Shown here one piece after another: positions 50,438 to 59,528 of a stretch of 64,000 nt of DNA. Position 1 is the first letter of the stretch. Each line of letters begins with the position of its first letter. Position numbers and translations under genes: made by a program. Origin of the DNA: Chloroflexota bacterium (GTDB lineage: Bacteria > Chloroflexota > Limnocylindria > P2-11E); NCBI GenBank assembly GCA_016194865.1, contig JACQAT010000019.1, positions 48,473 through 112,472 on the forward strand, written 5' to 3'. The notes under the pieces were generated by a model. That model was not told the DNA's origin. It made no database searches and saw nothing but the letters and a program-made list of their open reading frames with translations.

Positions 50438-51495
50438 GCCTTGGCCAGCCGCTCCTTCAGATAGTCGATGGCCGTGTTCGGGGTCGGGTCCGCGCCGTTG
50501 AGGAGCGCGACATAGAAGGTGACGTAGTCGGTGAACAGCATCATCTGCAGGATTTCGGAGAGCATCGACGAGCCGGTGAACTCGAGGGTCCGGTGCGTGA
50601 TGCTCGAACGGTCCAGGAGCTCCCTGGTGACCTCGAAGCGCACCTGGTGACGGGCGTTGTCGCGCTGGCTTCGCAGGAGGAGCACGGTGATCGCCTCTTT
50701 CGCCACGCCCGGATGCGGGAAGCCGACGACGGCGTTGTGGTTGAGCTCGCTCATCACGTCGAACGACGCCCAGTTCTTCGAGTTCTCGTTGAACTGGCCC
50801 TTCACGCGACGCGCCATGACACCCATCGTCCCGGCGCCGAAGGCGAACGGGATCTTCCCATAGAGCTCGACCGCGAGCTCCTTCGCCTCGTTCGTGCGCG
50901 CGCCCTCATGCACGCGCTCCTCGAGGCGCCCCAGCTCGCGGATCGCCGTCTCGATGTCGCTCGACAGGTCGCGGACGAAGCCAAGCTTGCTCAGCGTGCT
51001 CAGCATCATGCCCAGGGAATAGCCGACGGCGGAGCGGGGCGCGGAGGGATAGCTGAACGTCACGAACGGCAGACCGGCGGCCTTGCAGCGCTCCGCGAGC
51101 GCCCCGCCGGTGGTCAGCGCGAGGATGCGGCTGCCGCGCTTGCGCGCCTCCTCGAATCCGGAAAGCGTCTCCTCCGTGTTGCCGGAATACGAGGATGCGA
51201 CCACGAGCGAATCGCGACCCACGTATGCGGGAAGGCCGTAGTCGCGGTGCACCGACATCGGCACCTTGAGCTCGTCCTGCAGGAGCAAGGCGGCGAGCTC
51301 GCCACCGATGGCGGATCCGCCCATGCCGAGCACGACGATATTGCGCACGTCCCCGTAGTGCGGCGGCAGCGTGGCGGCCTGCACGATCCCCCACGCGTCG
51401 TGGACCTGCGCGCCGAGCTCCTTGATGCGGCGGAGCATGTCGCCCGGGTCACCCCTGCGGATCGCCTCGACCGATTCGATGACGCTGCTGTCCAT
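50434..51495 (-). CDS. Bifunctional phosphoglucose/phosphomannose isomerase
   Basis: The 353-aa protein has two SIS folds typical of archaeal/actinobacterial PGI/PMI: VLGMGGSAIGGELAA, SSYSGNTEETLS and the later LNHNAVVGFPHPG with the catalytic Glu/His region. It converts fructose-6-P to glucose-6-P and mannose-6-P. ATG follows the phosphomannomutase stop with no bases between (TAG-ATG). Confidence 0.92.
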   Translation of the reverse strand: MDSSVIESVEAIRRGDPGDMLRRIKELGAQVHDAWGIVQAATLPPHYGDVRNIVVLGMGGSAIGGELAALLLQDELKVPMSVHRDYGLPAYVGRDSLVVASSYSGNTEETLSGFEEARKRGSRILALTTGGALAERCKAAGLPFVTFSYPSAPRSAVGYSLGMMLSTLSKLGFVRDLSSDIETAIRELGRLEERVHEGARTNEAKELAVELYGKIPFAFGAGTMGVMARRVKGQFNENSKNWASFDVMSELNHNAVVGFPHPGVAKEAITVLLLRSQRDNARHQVRFEVTRELLDRSSITHRTLEFTGSSMLSEILQMMLFTDYVTFYVALLNGADPTPNTAIDYLKERLAKA

Positions 51496-52944
51496 CTATG
51501 TACTCCTCACCATCTGCTCGCCGCTGTCGAGGAGCGGCGCGAGCTCGCCCTGCTCCCGCGTCTCGGCGTACACCCGCACCAATGGCTCCGTGCCCGAGAG
51601 TCGCACCAGGAGCCACGAGCCGTCGTCGAGGAAGAACTTCGCGCCGTCCTTCGTGTCGAGGTGCACGGTCCGCGCCACGCGGTGCGCGGCGAGCCGCGCC
51701 GGGCCGTCGCCGTCGAGGATCTTCATGATCCGTGTCTTCTGGGCCGCATAGCGTGCCGCGTCGAAGTGCAGGTCGCGGCGCAGATAGAAGGAGGGCCCGG
51801 CCAGCGCCATCAGCTCGGCGATGAGCTGCGAGGGCGACTTCTTCGTCTTGAGCATGAAGTCGAGGAAGAACAGGTCGGCGACGATCCCGTCACGCTCGGG
51901 CAGGTGCATGGCGAAGCCGAAGCCGCCGGATTCCTCGCCGCCCATCATCGCGCCGGTCTCCTGCATCTTCGGGCCGATGTACTTGAAGCCGACCGGCACC
52001 TCGTGCACGGGGACACCGAAGCGCTCGCCGAGACGGTCGACCATCGAGGTCATGTTCACCGTCTTGACCACGGGCTGCCGGAGCTTGCGGACCTCGATGA
52101 GGTACCACATGAGCAGCGCGTAGAGCGTCAGCGTCGTGACGAAGCGTCCCTGCTCGTCGCCGAGGCCCGCGCGATCCGCGTCGCCGTCGACCGCGAGCCC
52201 GACGTGCGCGCGCTCCGCGGGGATGCGCGCGAGGAACTCGTCGATGTTCGGCGGGATCGGCTCGGGATTCACGCCGCCGAAGAACGGATTCCGCTCCGAG
52301 TGGAGCTCGACGATCTTGGTCTTGCCCCCCGCGAGGAGCCGTGGCCAGTAGCCCGAGGCCGAGCCGAACAGCGATTCGCACACGATCGTGTACCCCGCCC
52401 CCCGGAAGGCGTCGAGATCGAAGAGCTCCGCGACGCGCGCGAGGTAATCGGGCGCGGGGTCGAACATTTCCAGACGCCCGGCCCTCTTCGCCGCGTCGAG
52501 CGTCGTCCGCTTCACGCGCTCCGGTGTCGCTTCAAGGGCATGGATGAGCGGCTCGAGCTCGCCGATCACGAGCGGAGACGCGGCGGCGCCGGTCTCCTCC
52601 TTCACCTTGAAGCCGTTGTCGACCCACGGGTTGTGGCTCGCGGTGATGACGATGCCCGCGCGCGCCTTCTTACGCATCGTCGCCCAGGAGAACGCCTGCG
52701 TCGGCGCCGCCGCGGTCGCCAGGTGCACCGTCACGCCGTGCGCGGCGACGACCTCGGCCGCCGCGGCCGCGAAGTGCTCTGACGCGAACCGCCGGTCGTA
52801 GCCGATCACGACGCCGCGGTCCGCCGCGCCCTTGCTGAGGACCCACATGGCGACGCCCTGCGCGCACGCCCGCACCGCGTCGAACGTGTACTCCTCACCG
52901 ATGCGCGCGCGCCAGCCGTCGGTGCCGAAGACGATCTTCGGCAC
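51496..52944 (-). CDS. Phosphomannomutase/phosphoglucomutase
   Basis: This 482-aa alpha-D-phosphohexomutase has all four domains: FGTDGWRARIG near the start, the phosphoserine in VITASHNPWVDNGFK, the Mg site VDGDADRAGL, the sugar loop GGEESGGFG and the phosphate site RLSGTEPLVRVY. With the isomerase downstream, it supplies mannose-1-P or glucose-1-P. It starts with GTG overlapping the epimerase stop (TAGTG). Confidence 0.94.
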   Translation of the reverse strand: MPKIVFGTDGWRARIGEEYTFDAVRACAQGVAMWVLSKGAADRGVVIGYDRRFASEHFAAAAAEVVAAHGVTVHLATAAAPTQAFSWATMRKKARAGIVITASHNPWVDNGFKVKEETGAAASPLVIGELEPLIHALEATPERVKRTTLDAAKRAGRLEMFDPAPDYLARVAELFDLDAFRGAGYTIVCESLFGSASGYWPRLLAGGKTKIVELHSERNPFFGGVNPEPIPPNIDEFLARIPAERAHVGLAVDGDADRAGLGDEQGRFVTTLTLYALLMWYLIEVRKLRQPVVKTVNMTSMVDRLGERFGVPVHEVPVGFKYIGPKMQETGAMMGGEESGGFGFAMHLPERDGIVADLFFLDFMLKTKKSPSQLIAELMALAGPSFYLRRDLHFDAARYAAQKTRIMKILDGDGPARLAAHRVARTVHLDTKDGAKFFLDDGSWLLVRLSGTEPLVRVYAETREQGELAPLLDSGEQMVRST

Positions 52945-53918
52945 TACGCGATCACCGCCGCCTCGGACCGGACCGACTCACGCCAGTAGTCGAGCGTGTC
53001 CGCGAGCGACCGTTCCAGCGGGATGCGCGGCTCCCAGCCGGTGCGCTCGCGGAATCGCGTGGCATCGACGCTGACGACGCCGGGATCGCCGCTGCGCAGC
53101 CGTGCCGGGTCGAGCTCGGTCCGTACGGCGACGCGCGCGAGACCGCACAGCGTGGCCAGCACGTCGCCGATCGCGGCCGGGCTGCCGGTGCCGACGTTGT
53201 ACGTCGCGGTGCGGTCGTGCCGGAGCTCGGTCGCCATCAGGTACGCATCGGCCATGTCGCGGATGTCGAGCATGTCGCGCTTCGCGTCGAGGCGGCCGTG
53301 CTTCACCACAGGCTCCGCGCGACCGATCTCGATCAATGCGATCTGCCGCGCGAACGCGGACACGACCAGGTCCGGATGCAGGCGCGGTCCGACCTGGTTC
53401 GCGGGCCTCAGGATCGTCGCGACGTTGGCGCCGCCATCGCCGAGCTCGCGGACGATCGGCTCGGCCGCGATCTTCGTCGCGACGTACACGTTCGTCGCGT
53501 GCAGGGGCGATCCCTCGCTGGAGGCGACGTCCCCATGACCTCCGTAGACCTCGGCGGTCGACGCGTGGACGAGGCGGATCCCGGGATGCTCTCGCGCCGC
53601 CTGCACGACCGTCGCCGTACCGAGCACGTTGACCCGCACCGCGGCGAGCGGATCCCGGCCCGCGTGCGTGGGCACCGCCATGCCGGCGAGGTGCACGATC
53701 ACATCCGGCCGTGCCGCCGCGATCGCGCGCTCGACCGCGCCCGCGTCGGTCACGTCGCCGCGATGCACACGGACGCGATCGGCGACGGCCACGAGGTTGT
53801 GGAAGGGCGGGTCCTCGTGCGCGAGACCGTGCACGAGGTGACCCCGCGCGAGCGCCCGCTCGGCGAGATGGCTGCCGACGAAGCCCGTGATACCCGTGAT
53901 GAAGACGCTGAGGGGCAC
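52944..53918 (-). CDS. NAD-dependent sugar epimerase/reductase (Rmd-like SDR)
   Basis: The 324-aa extended SDR has the dinucleotide motif TGITGFVGSHLAE, the catalytic YVATK (YxxxK) and a substrate loop around LRPANQVGPRLHPD. The pattern is close to GDP-4-keto-6-deoxymannose reductases (Rmd), which fits the neighbouring mannose-phosphate enzymes. Other NDP-sugar substrates are possible. The GTG start has TACGAT 6 nt upstream. Confidence 0.87.
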   Translation of the reverse strand: MPLSVFITGITGFVGSHLAERALARGHLVHGLAHEDPPFHNLVAVADRVRVHRGDVTDAGAVERAIAAARPDVIVHLAGMAVPTHAGRDPLAAVRVNVLGTATVVQAAREHPGIRLVHASTAEVYGGHGDVASSEGSPLHATNVYVATKIAAEPIVRELGDGGANVATILRPANQVGPRLHPDLVVSAFARQIALIEIGRAEPVVKHGRLDAKRDMLDIRDMADAYLMATELRHDRTATYNVGTGSPAAIGDVLATLCGLARVAVRTELDPARLRSGDPGVVSVDATRFRERTGWEPRIPLERSLADTLDYWRESVRSEAAVIA

Positions 53919-53924
53919 GCCGGA

Positions 53925-53930
53925 ATCGTA
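53925..53930 (-). promoter_or_regulatory. Leaderless -10 box of the sugar operon
   Basis: TACGAT on the minus strand lies 6 nt before the epimerase GTG at 53918. It would drive the epimerase, phosphomannomutase, isomerase and Nudix genes. Confidence 0.55.
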
Positions 53931-53958
53931 TTCGCTCTCCAGGTGCGACGATGTGGTC

Positions 53959-54861
53959 GTGCCGTCTCGGTTGCTCACTTCGCTGGCGTTCGGCTTGGTC
54001 GCGCTCGCGTGGAGCAGCACCTGGATCGTGGCGAAGCTCGGCGTGACCGCGGTCCCGCCGGTCGAGTTCGTCGCGTTGCGCTTCGTCGTCGCGAGCGCCG
54101 TGCTCCTTGCCATGGCGGGCATCACGCGCACCGCACTACGCGGCCCGCTCGGGATGGTCGTCGCCGTCGCCTGCACCGGGTTCTTCGGCTACCACGCCGC
54201 GGTCTTCGTCGGGCTCACGCTGGCGCCGGCCTCCGATGCCGCGCTGATCGTGCCGACGACCGTGCCGATCTTCACGGCGGTCGGCGCGACCTTCGTGGGT
54301 GAGCGTTTCGACACCCGCAGGCGTGCCGGGCTCGCGGCGGCATCGCTCGGCGCGGCGATCGTCGTCGTGTCCGCGCAGCAGGGGATGGACTTCGACACAC
54401 GGCGTCTTGCCGGGGACCTCCTGCTCCTTGCCGGCGCGCTGTGCTGGGCCGCGTACACGACGATCGCGAGCGTCGGGCTCCGCTCGATCTCACCTCTCGC
54501 CATCGTGGCGCTCGCCACTCCGATCGGAGGGCTGATGCTGCTGCCGCTCGGTCTGCTCGAACGCGGCTACGCGGACGTGCCGACATGGAGCGGCGGCGTC
54601 TGGCTCGCGCTGCTCTATCTGGCCGTGTTCGTCTCGGTCGGCGGCTTCATCCTGCATCTGTGGATCGTGGGACGCGTGGGCCCTGGGCTCGCGTCGCTGG
54701 GCAGCTACCTCGTGCCGATCGCGACGCTGCTTCTCGCGGCGCTCATCCTCGGCGAGCGGCCGCACCCGCTTCAGCTCGTCGGCGGCGCGATCATCCTCGC
54801 CGGCGTTCGGATCGTCACAGCCTCACGCGATATCGCGAGCGAGGCGGTCATCGCGACCTGA
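53959..54861 (+). CDS. EamA/DMT-family transporter
   Basis: The 300-aa protein has ten hydrophobic helices in two EamA repeats (LAWSSTWIVAKLGVTAVPP in the first, LCWAAYTTIASVGLRSISP in the second). GASLGSYLVPIA-like and LGERPHPLQLVGGAIILAGV end the protein, as in RhaT/YdcZ-type exporters of metabolites. The start is GTG at 53959; GTG at 53953 is also possible. It is divergent from the sugar operon. Confidence 0.87.
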   Translation: MPSRLLTSLAFGLVALAWSSTWIVAKLGVTAVPPVEFVALRFVVASAVLLAMAGITRTALRGPLGMVVAVACTGFFGYHAAVFVGLTLAPASDAALIVPTTVPIFTAVGATFVGERFDTRRRAGLAAASLGAAIVVVSAQQGMDFDTRRLAGDLLLLAGALCWAAYTTIASVGLRSISPLAIVALATPIGGLMLLPLGLLERGYADVPTWSGGVWLALLYLAVFVSVGGFILHLWIVGRVGPGLASLGSYLVPIATLLLAALILGERPHPLQLVGGAIILAGVRIVTASRDIASEAVIAT

Positions 54862-54871
54862 GGTCTTGGCA

Positions 54872-56080
54872 TCACAGGACGGTGGCGGTGAACGGCCGGC
54901 GTCCGCTCTGGAAACGCTCCAGCGAGAGGTCGGAGATATCGAGCGTGTGCGCCTTCCCGTCCAATAGCTCTTCCGCGATCAGCTGGGCCGTCGCCGGCGT
55001 ATGCATGAAGCCATGGCCTGAGAAGCCCGCCGCGATCGCGAGCCCGCGCACGCCCGGGACCCATCCCACGATGGGATGGTCGTCCGGCGTCATCTCGTAG
55101 TAGCAGGACCACGAGCGCGCGAAGGTCAGATCGGCGAACGCCTCGTGCCGGTGCGCCGCGCGTGCGCGCGCCCACGGCGAGAGCTGCGGCGGCACCTCGA
55201 GCGGCGGGAAGGTCAGCTCGTCGAACGAGCGCGGGGGCGACGCCGGCCCCTTCTCGATCAGACCGGCGGAGGCGATGTTCGGCACGGCGAAGCGCTGCGT
55301 GACGCCGCCACGCGGCGAGGGGCGGAAGTGGAAGCCCGACTCCCACTCGATGGTCATCGGGATGCGCGCGAGCCTTGGCAACGGCGTGCTCTCGAAGATC
55401 GAGCGGCGATACGGCCAGATCGGGACCTCGACACCGGCGGTGCGCGCGAGCGCGCTCGTCCAGCAGCCGGTCGCCAGCAGGACGCGCTCGGCGCTGACGT
55501 CGCCGGCGGACGTGCGCACGCCGGTCACACGATCGCCGTCGCGCACGACCTCGGTCACCGCCGTGTGCTCGACGAACGTCGCGCCCTCGAGCGTCGCGGC
55601 CGACGCGAAGCCCGCGAGCGCGGTCGGCGCATCGCCATACCCATCGGTCGCGCAGAAACGCCCGCCGCTGAGGTCGTCCGTGCGCAGGCCGGGCACGAGC
55701 TTCGCGATATCGCTCTGCTCCAGCATCTTCACCGGCACACCGAGCCGCTCGTACAGCGGTAGCGGCTCACGCATCTGCGCGAGTCCCTCCTCGGTCTGGA
55801 CGATGAACAGATATCCGCGCTGCTCGAACGCGTGCGCGCTGCCGGTGAACGCCTCGAACTCGCGCCAGAACGCGCTCGCCATCAGCGAGAGGCGGACGTC
55901 GAGCTCGTCGACGAATTGATGACGGATCCCCCCGAGGCCGCCCGCCGTGGTCCCGGAGCCGAGCGCGCCCCGCTCGATCACGAGCACGTCGGTCTCGCCG
56001 CGGTCGGCGAGGAAGTGCGCGGTCGCGGCGCCGACGATGCCGCCGCCGACGATCACCGTGGACGCGGTGCGCGGGAGCAT
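54872..56080 (-). CDS. FAD-dependent amine oxidase, DAO family
   Basis: The 402-aa flavoenzyme has the FAD motif VIVGGGIVGAATAHFLADRG, then GALGSGTTAGGLGGIRHQF and the C-terminal PIVGWVPGVRGLAIAAGFSGHG. This is the sarcosine oxidase beta/glycine oxidase type. It oxidises a secondary amine or amino acid. Substrate unknown. It starts one base inside the MBL gene stop (TGATG). Confidence 0.88.
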   Translation of the reverse strand: MLPRTASTVIVGGGIVGAATAHFLADRGETDVLVIERGALGSGTTAGGLGGIRHQFVDELDVRLSLMASAFWREFEAFTGSAHAFEQRGYLFIVQTEEGLAQMREPLPLYERLGVPVKMLEQSDIAKLVPGLRTDDLSGGRFCATDGYGDAPTALAGFASAATLEGATFVEHTAVTEVVRDGDRVTGVRTSAGDVSAERVLLATGCWTSALARTAGVEVPIWPYRRSIFESTPLPRLARIPMTIEWESGFHFRPSPRGGVTQRFAVPNIASAGLIEKGPASPPRSFDELTFPPLEVPPQLSPWARARAAHRHEAFADLTFARSWSCYYEMTPDDHPIVGWVPGVRGLAIAAGFSGHGFMHTPATAQLIAEELLDGKAHTLDISDLSLERFQSGRRPFTATVL

Positions 56081-56931
56081 CAGCCCAGCTCGTCGAAGCG
56101 CAGGCGGCCCTCGTGCTCGCTCAGGCGGCCGAAGCGCGGAGCGTCGTGCGTGAACGCGACGATCCAGCTCTCTGTTAGCGCGCGCTTCAGAATTTCGCGC
56201 TTCGCCTCCAGCGTGTCCAGGGGGAACAGATCGATCGCCGTGATCCAGGGCAGAGGCAGGTGATGGCGATCCGGCATGAAGTCGGATGAGAAGAAGAGCG
56301 TCTCGCCGTCCGCGCTCACGCGGACCGTCTGCGTCCCGCGCGTGTGCGACTGGACGCGATCGACGCGGAGGCCCGGGAGCAGCTCGACGGAGTCGTCGAC
56401 CAGCTCGAGCCGGCCCGCCGCCTCGAGCGGCAGGAAATCGTCGGCGAAATAGGACGCCCGCGTGCGCTCGTTCGGCGCGAGCGCGTCCTGCCATTCGAGC
56501 CTCTGGAAGACATAGCTGGCGCGCGGGAACGTCGCGACGAGACGGTCGCCTTCACGCCGCGTGTTGCCGCCGCTGTGGTCGAAGTGCAGATGCGTGTTGA
56601 TCACGAGCGTGACCTCGTCCGGCCGGACCCCGCGCCGCGCGAGCTCGTCGAGCAGCGCGGGGGGCTCGTCGATCCCGAAGATGCCGCGCTGCTTCTCGCT
56701 GAGCTTCCCGCCGGCGCCGGTCTCCACGACAACGACATGGCCGTCGCCGTCGCGGATGAGCAGGCAGCTCATGTCCATCGCCACGCGGTTCCGCTCGTCG
56801 GCCGGCTTGGAGCGCTCCCAGAGCGCCTTCGGGACGACCCCGAACATCATGCCGCCGTCGAGACGGAAGATGCCGTCGCTGAAGATGTCCACCCGGTATC
56901 GGCCGACCTTCACGGTCGCTCCGCTCGTCAC
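56080..56931 (-). CDS. MBL-fold metallohydrolase
   Basis: The 283-aa enzyme has NTHLHFDHSGGNT (HxHxDH), a metal His near VQSHTRGTQ, the bridging Asp in FFSSDFMPDRHH and the terminal FTHDAP. This matches lactonase/alkyl sulfatase-like MBL hydrolases. The GTG start has a CATACT hexamer 6 nt upstream, a weaker leaderless box. It is translated together with the FAD oxidase. Confidence 0.87.
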   Translation of the reverse strand: MTSGATVKVGRYRVDIFSDGIFRLDGGMMFGVVPKALWERSKPADERNRVAMDMSCLLIRDGDGHVVVVETGAGGKLSEKQRGIFGIDEPPALLDELARRGVRPDEVTLVINTHLHFDHSGGNTRREGDRLVATFPRASYVFQRLEWQDALAPNERTRASYFADDFLPLEAAGRLELVDDSVELLPGLRVDRVQSHTRGTQTVRVSADGETLFFSSDFMPDRHHLPLPWITAIDLFPLDTLEAKREILKRALTESWIVAFTHDAPRFGRLSEHEGRLRFDELG

Positions 56932-56957
56932 GGCGGCAGTATGGGCACTATTGCGCG

Positions 56958-57365
56958 ATGGAGATCCGTGAGTACCGCGAAACGGACGGCGCTCGGCTCC
57001 GCACCTTCTGGCTCGCCTGCGGGATCGCGATCCGGCCGGGTGACGACGACGCATCGCTGCTGCGATTCGCGCGGCACAACCCGGGCCTCTTCCTGCTCGC
57101 CGAGGAGGACGCGCACCTCGTGGCCTCGGCGCTCGCGGGCTGGGACGGACGGCGCGCGTGGCTGTATCACGTCGCGGTGCACCCCGACGAGCGGCGGCGC
57201 GGCGTCGGTGCGCGGCTCGTGCGCGAGCTCGAGGGCCGGTTGCGGGCGATGGGCTGCCCGAAGATCAACCTGATCGTCGTGGAGGGCAACACCTGGGGCA
57301 TGCGGTTCTGGGAGTCGCTCGGCTACGAGCGCGCGAAGACCGTCGAATACGAGAAGACGCTGTGA
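56958..57365 (+). CDS. GNAT N-acetyltransferase, YpeA-like
   Basis: The 135-aa protein has the GNAT core: LYHVAVHPDERRRGVGARLV with the acetyl-CoA loop RRRGVG, and WESLGYERAKTVEYEKTL at the end. It is near YpeA/RimI-like small acetyltransferases. Substrate unknown. It overlaps the methyltransferase by 4 nt (GTGA). Confidence 0.88.
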   Translation: MEIREYRETDGARLRTFWLACGIAIRPGDDDASLLRFARHNPGLFLLAEEDAHLVASALAGWDGRRAWLYHVAVHPDERRRGVGARLVRELEGRLRAMGCPKINLIVVEGNTWGMRFWESLGYERAKTVEYEKTL

Positions 57366-58102
57366 GCAGCAGCGAGCAGTTCGGGAAGACGGCGCAGGCG
57401 TACCTGACCAGCGCGACCCACGCGCGCGGCCCCGATCTCCGCGTGCTCGCCGAGCTCGCCGATCCCCGAGGGACGGAGCTGCTCCTCGATGTCGGCACGA
57501 ACGTCGGTCACACACTGCGCGCCCTCGCGTCGCGCGTTCGATACGCCGTCGGCTCCGATGTGGCGGGTCAGGCGCTGCGGCTCAACCGCGCCACGACGGA
57601 GGAGCCGAACGTCAGCTTCGTCGAGGCGGACGCGGCCGCGCTGCCGTTCGCGGACGCGGCCTTCGACCTCGTGACCTGCCGGCTGGCCGCCCATCACTTC
57701 CCCGACCCTGAGCGCGCCTTCGGCGAAATGTGCCGCGTCGTCGCGCGCGACGGGCGGCTGCTGCTGATCGACAACTACGTGCCGGAGGACGCGGCGCTCG
57801 AAGCGTGGATCAACGAGATCGAGTGGCTGCGCGACGACAGCCACGTGCGAGAGCGGACGCTCGGCCAGGAGCTCGCGCTCATCCGGGCGGCCGGCCTCGA
57901 GCCCGAGGTGCACGGGCACTGGGACACGCCGCTCGAGACCGAGGACTGGCTCGCGCGCTCGCAGACGCCGCCCGATCGGGCGGAGCGCGTGCGCGCGCTG
58001 CTGCGCGGCGCGGGCCCGCGGGAGCGCGAGGCGTTCGCGGTCGGACCCGGCGGCGGGAGCTTCGTCGTCCGCAAGAGCCTGATCTCGGCGCGGCGCGCGT
58101 GA
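57362..58102 (+). CDS. SAM-dependent methyltransferase, class I
   Basis: The 246-aa enzyme has LLLDVGTNVGHTLRAL (motif I, with Asn replacing the usual third Gly), SDVAGQAL, VEADAAALPFADAAFDLVTC and AAHHFPDPERAFGEM, the UbiE/COQ5-like Methyltransf_11 pattern. The start is GTG. Substrate unknown. Confidence 0.88.
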   Translation: MSSSEQFGKTAQAYLTSATHARGPDLRVLAELADPRGTELLLDVGTNVGHTLRALASRVRYAVGSDVAGQALRLNRATTEEPNVSFVEADAAALPFADAAFDLVTCRLAAHHFPDPERAFGEMCRVVARDGRLLLIDNYVPEDAALEAWINEIEWLRDDSHVRERTLGQELALIRAAGLEPEVHGHWDTPLETEDWLARSQTPPDRAERVRALLRGAGPREREAFAVGPGGGSFVVRKSLISARRA

Positions 58103-58157
58103 GCATCGACGCGCTCCCGGGGACCGACCGCTCCGACCTGGTCAGAATGGAGCGCAC

Positions 58158-59009
58158 ATGAGCCTCAGCGGCCGGCGCCTCGCGTTCATCGGCGGCGGGA
58201 CGATGGCCGAAGCGATGGTGCGCGGTCTCCTCGAGAAGCATCTGGTGCCGCCCTCGCGCATCGGCGTGTCGGGCCCGCGGCGCGAGCGGCGCGCCGACCT
58301 GGTGAAGCGCTTCGGCGTCAAGGCGCATGCGAGCAATGCCGAAGCCGCGAAGGGCGCGCACGTCGTGGTCCTCTCGGTGAAGCCGCAGGTGCTGCCGACC
58401 GTGATGCGGGAGCTCAACGGGAAGCTCACGACGGATCAGCTCGTGCTCTCGATCGTCGCGGGTCCGACCACGCGCTCGCTCGCGAGCGGCCTCGGCCACA
58501 CGGCGATCGTCCGCGCGATGCCGAATACCCCAGCGCAGGTCGGCATGGGCGTCACCGCGTGGTGGGCGACCGCCGCCGTGTCGAGCGAGCAGCGAGACCT
58601 CGCGCGCGCGATCCTCGGCGCCCTCGGGGAGGAGCTGTCCGTCTCGAGCGAGGACGAGATCGACATGGCCACCGCGATCTCCGGGACGGGCCCGAGCTAC
58701 GTGTTCCTGTTGATGGAGGCGCTCGTCGACGCCGCGGTGCACCTCGGCTTCTCGCGGCGGGTCGCCGAGGAGCTGGTGCTGCGGACGGTGGAGGGCTCGG
58801 CCCTCTTCGCGCGGCGCAGCGAGCGGCACCTCGCGGAGCTGCGCAACATGGTGACGTCGCCGGGCGGCACGAGCGCCTCCGCGCTCTATCAGCTCGAGAA
58901 GGGCGGCCTGCGCACCGTACTGTCGAAGGCCGTCTACGCGGCGTACCAGCGCACGCGCGAGCTCGGCGAGGCGGCCGAGAAGCGCACGACGGAGTCGGAG
59001 TCGCGCTAG
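58158..59009 (+). CDS. proC: Pyrroline-5-carboxylate reductase
   Basis: The 283-aa enzyme makes proline from pyrroline-5-carboxylate. The N-terminus FIGGGTMAEAMVRGLLE binds NADPH, VRAMPNTPAQVGMG is the family loop, and ISGTGPSYVFLLMEAL and TSPGGTSASALYQLE complete the site. ATGGAG lies 7 nt before the ATG. Its stop shares CTAG with the convergent gene. Confidence 0.95.
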   Translation: MSLSGRRLAFIGGGTMAEAMVRGLLEKHLVPPSRIGVSGPRRERRADLVKRFGVKAHASNAEAAKGAHVVVLSVKPQVLPTVMRELNGKLTTDQLVLSIVAGPTTRSLASGLGHTAIVRAMPNTPAQVGMGVTAWWATAAVSSEQRDLARAILGALGEELSVSSEDEIDMATAISGTGPSYVFLLMEALVDAAVHLGFSRRVAEELVLRTVEGSALFARRSERHLAELRNMVTSPGGTSASALYQLEKGGLRTVLSKAVYAAYQRTRELGEAAEKRTTESESR

Positions 59010-59455
59010 ACGGGCAGCTGCACGACCTCGACGCGCCCGCCGTCGGCGCCGACGCGCGCCTGCGCTTCGAGCGTCGCGGTGAGGTCGGTGCTCACGCCCT
59101 CCAGCGCTTCGAAGGTCCGCGCGAGCCCGCGCCGCGGCCAGAGCAGCACGGTGTGGCCGTGCGGATCGCCCGCGGCGAGGAACCGCGCGAGCTCCTGCTG
59201 ATCGGCGATCACGACGGCGTCGGCGAGCGGTGATCCGTCGGGCAGCCACACGACGCGCCGGGCCTCCCAGCGCTCAAGCCATCCCGGCGCGGGGTCGGCG
59301 TGGCCGACGACGGCGATGAGCGGCGTCGGGCCGAGCTCCCAGAGCCACGCCGCCGTCTCCTTCGCGCAGGCCTGGTCGGTGAGCGCCGACCACGCCCCCT
59401 CGCGCGGCGGAAGCTCGAGCACGTAGCGATCGAACGCCACCTGGCTCACGCGCAT
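59006..59455 (-). CDS. Unrecognised 149-residue protein
   Basis: The protein starts with a short alpha/beta region (MRVSQVAFDRYVLELPPREG), has a Rossmann-like middle (TPLIAVVGHADPAPGWLER, then VVWLPDGSPLADAVVIADQQ) and no recognisable motif. The length and codon use look genuine. ATG at 59455 is preferred to the GTG immediately before it. It is convergent to proC, sharing a CTAG stop overlap. Confidence 0.65.
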   Translation of the reverse strand: MRVSQVAFDRYVLELPPREGAWSALTDQACAKETAAWLWELGPTPLIAVVGHADPAPGWLERWEARRVVWLPDGSPLADAVVIADQQELARFLAAGDPHGHTVLLWPRRGLARTFEALEGVSTDLTATLEAQARVGADGGRVEVVQLPV

Positions 59456-59511
59456 CACCAGCGGTAACGCGCGTCGCGGCCCGTACGCAACGGGCGCCTG
59501 CCTGCTCCGGT

Positions 59512-59528
59512 GGTACTAGTGGTACTAG
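59512..59528. repeat. Short tandem repeat across the permease stop
   Basis: GGTACTAGT (59512-59520) is followed directly by GGTACTAG (59521-59528). The TAG stop of the dppC-like gene lies in the second copy (minus strand). It resembles the stop-codon duplication at 24040-24063. Confidence 0.75.
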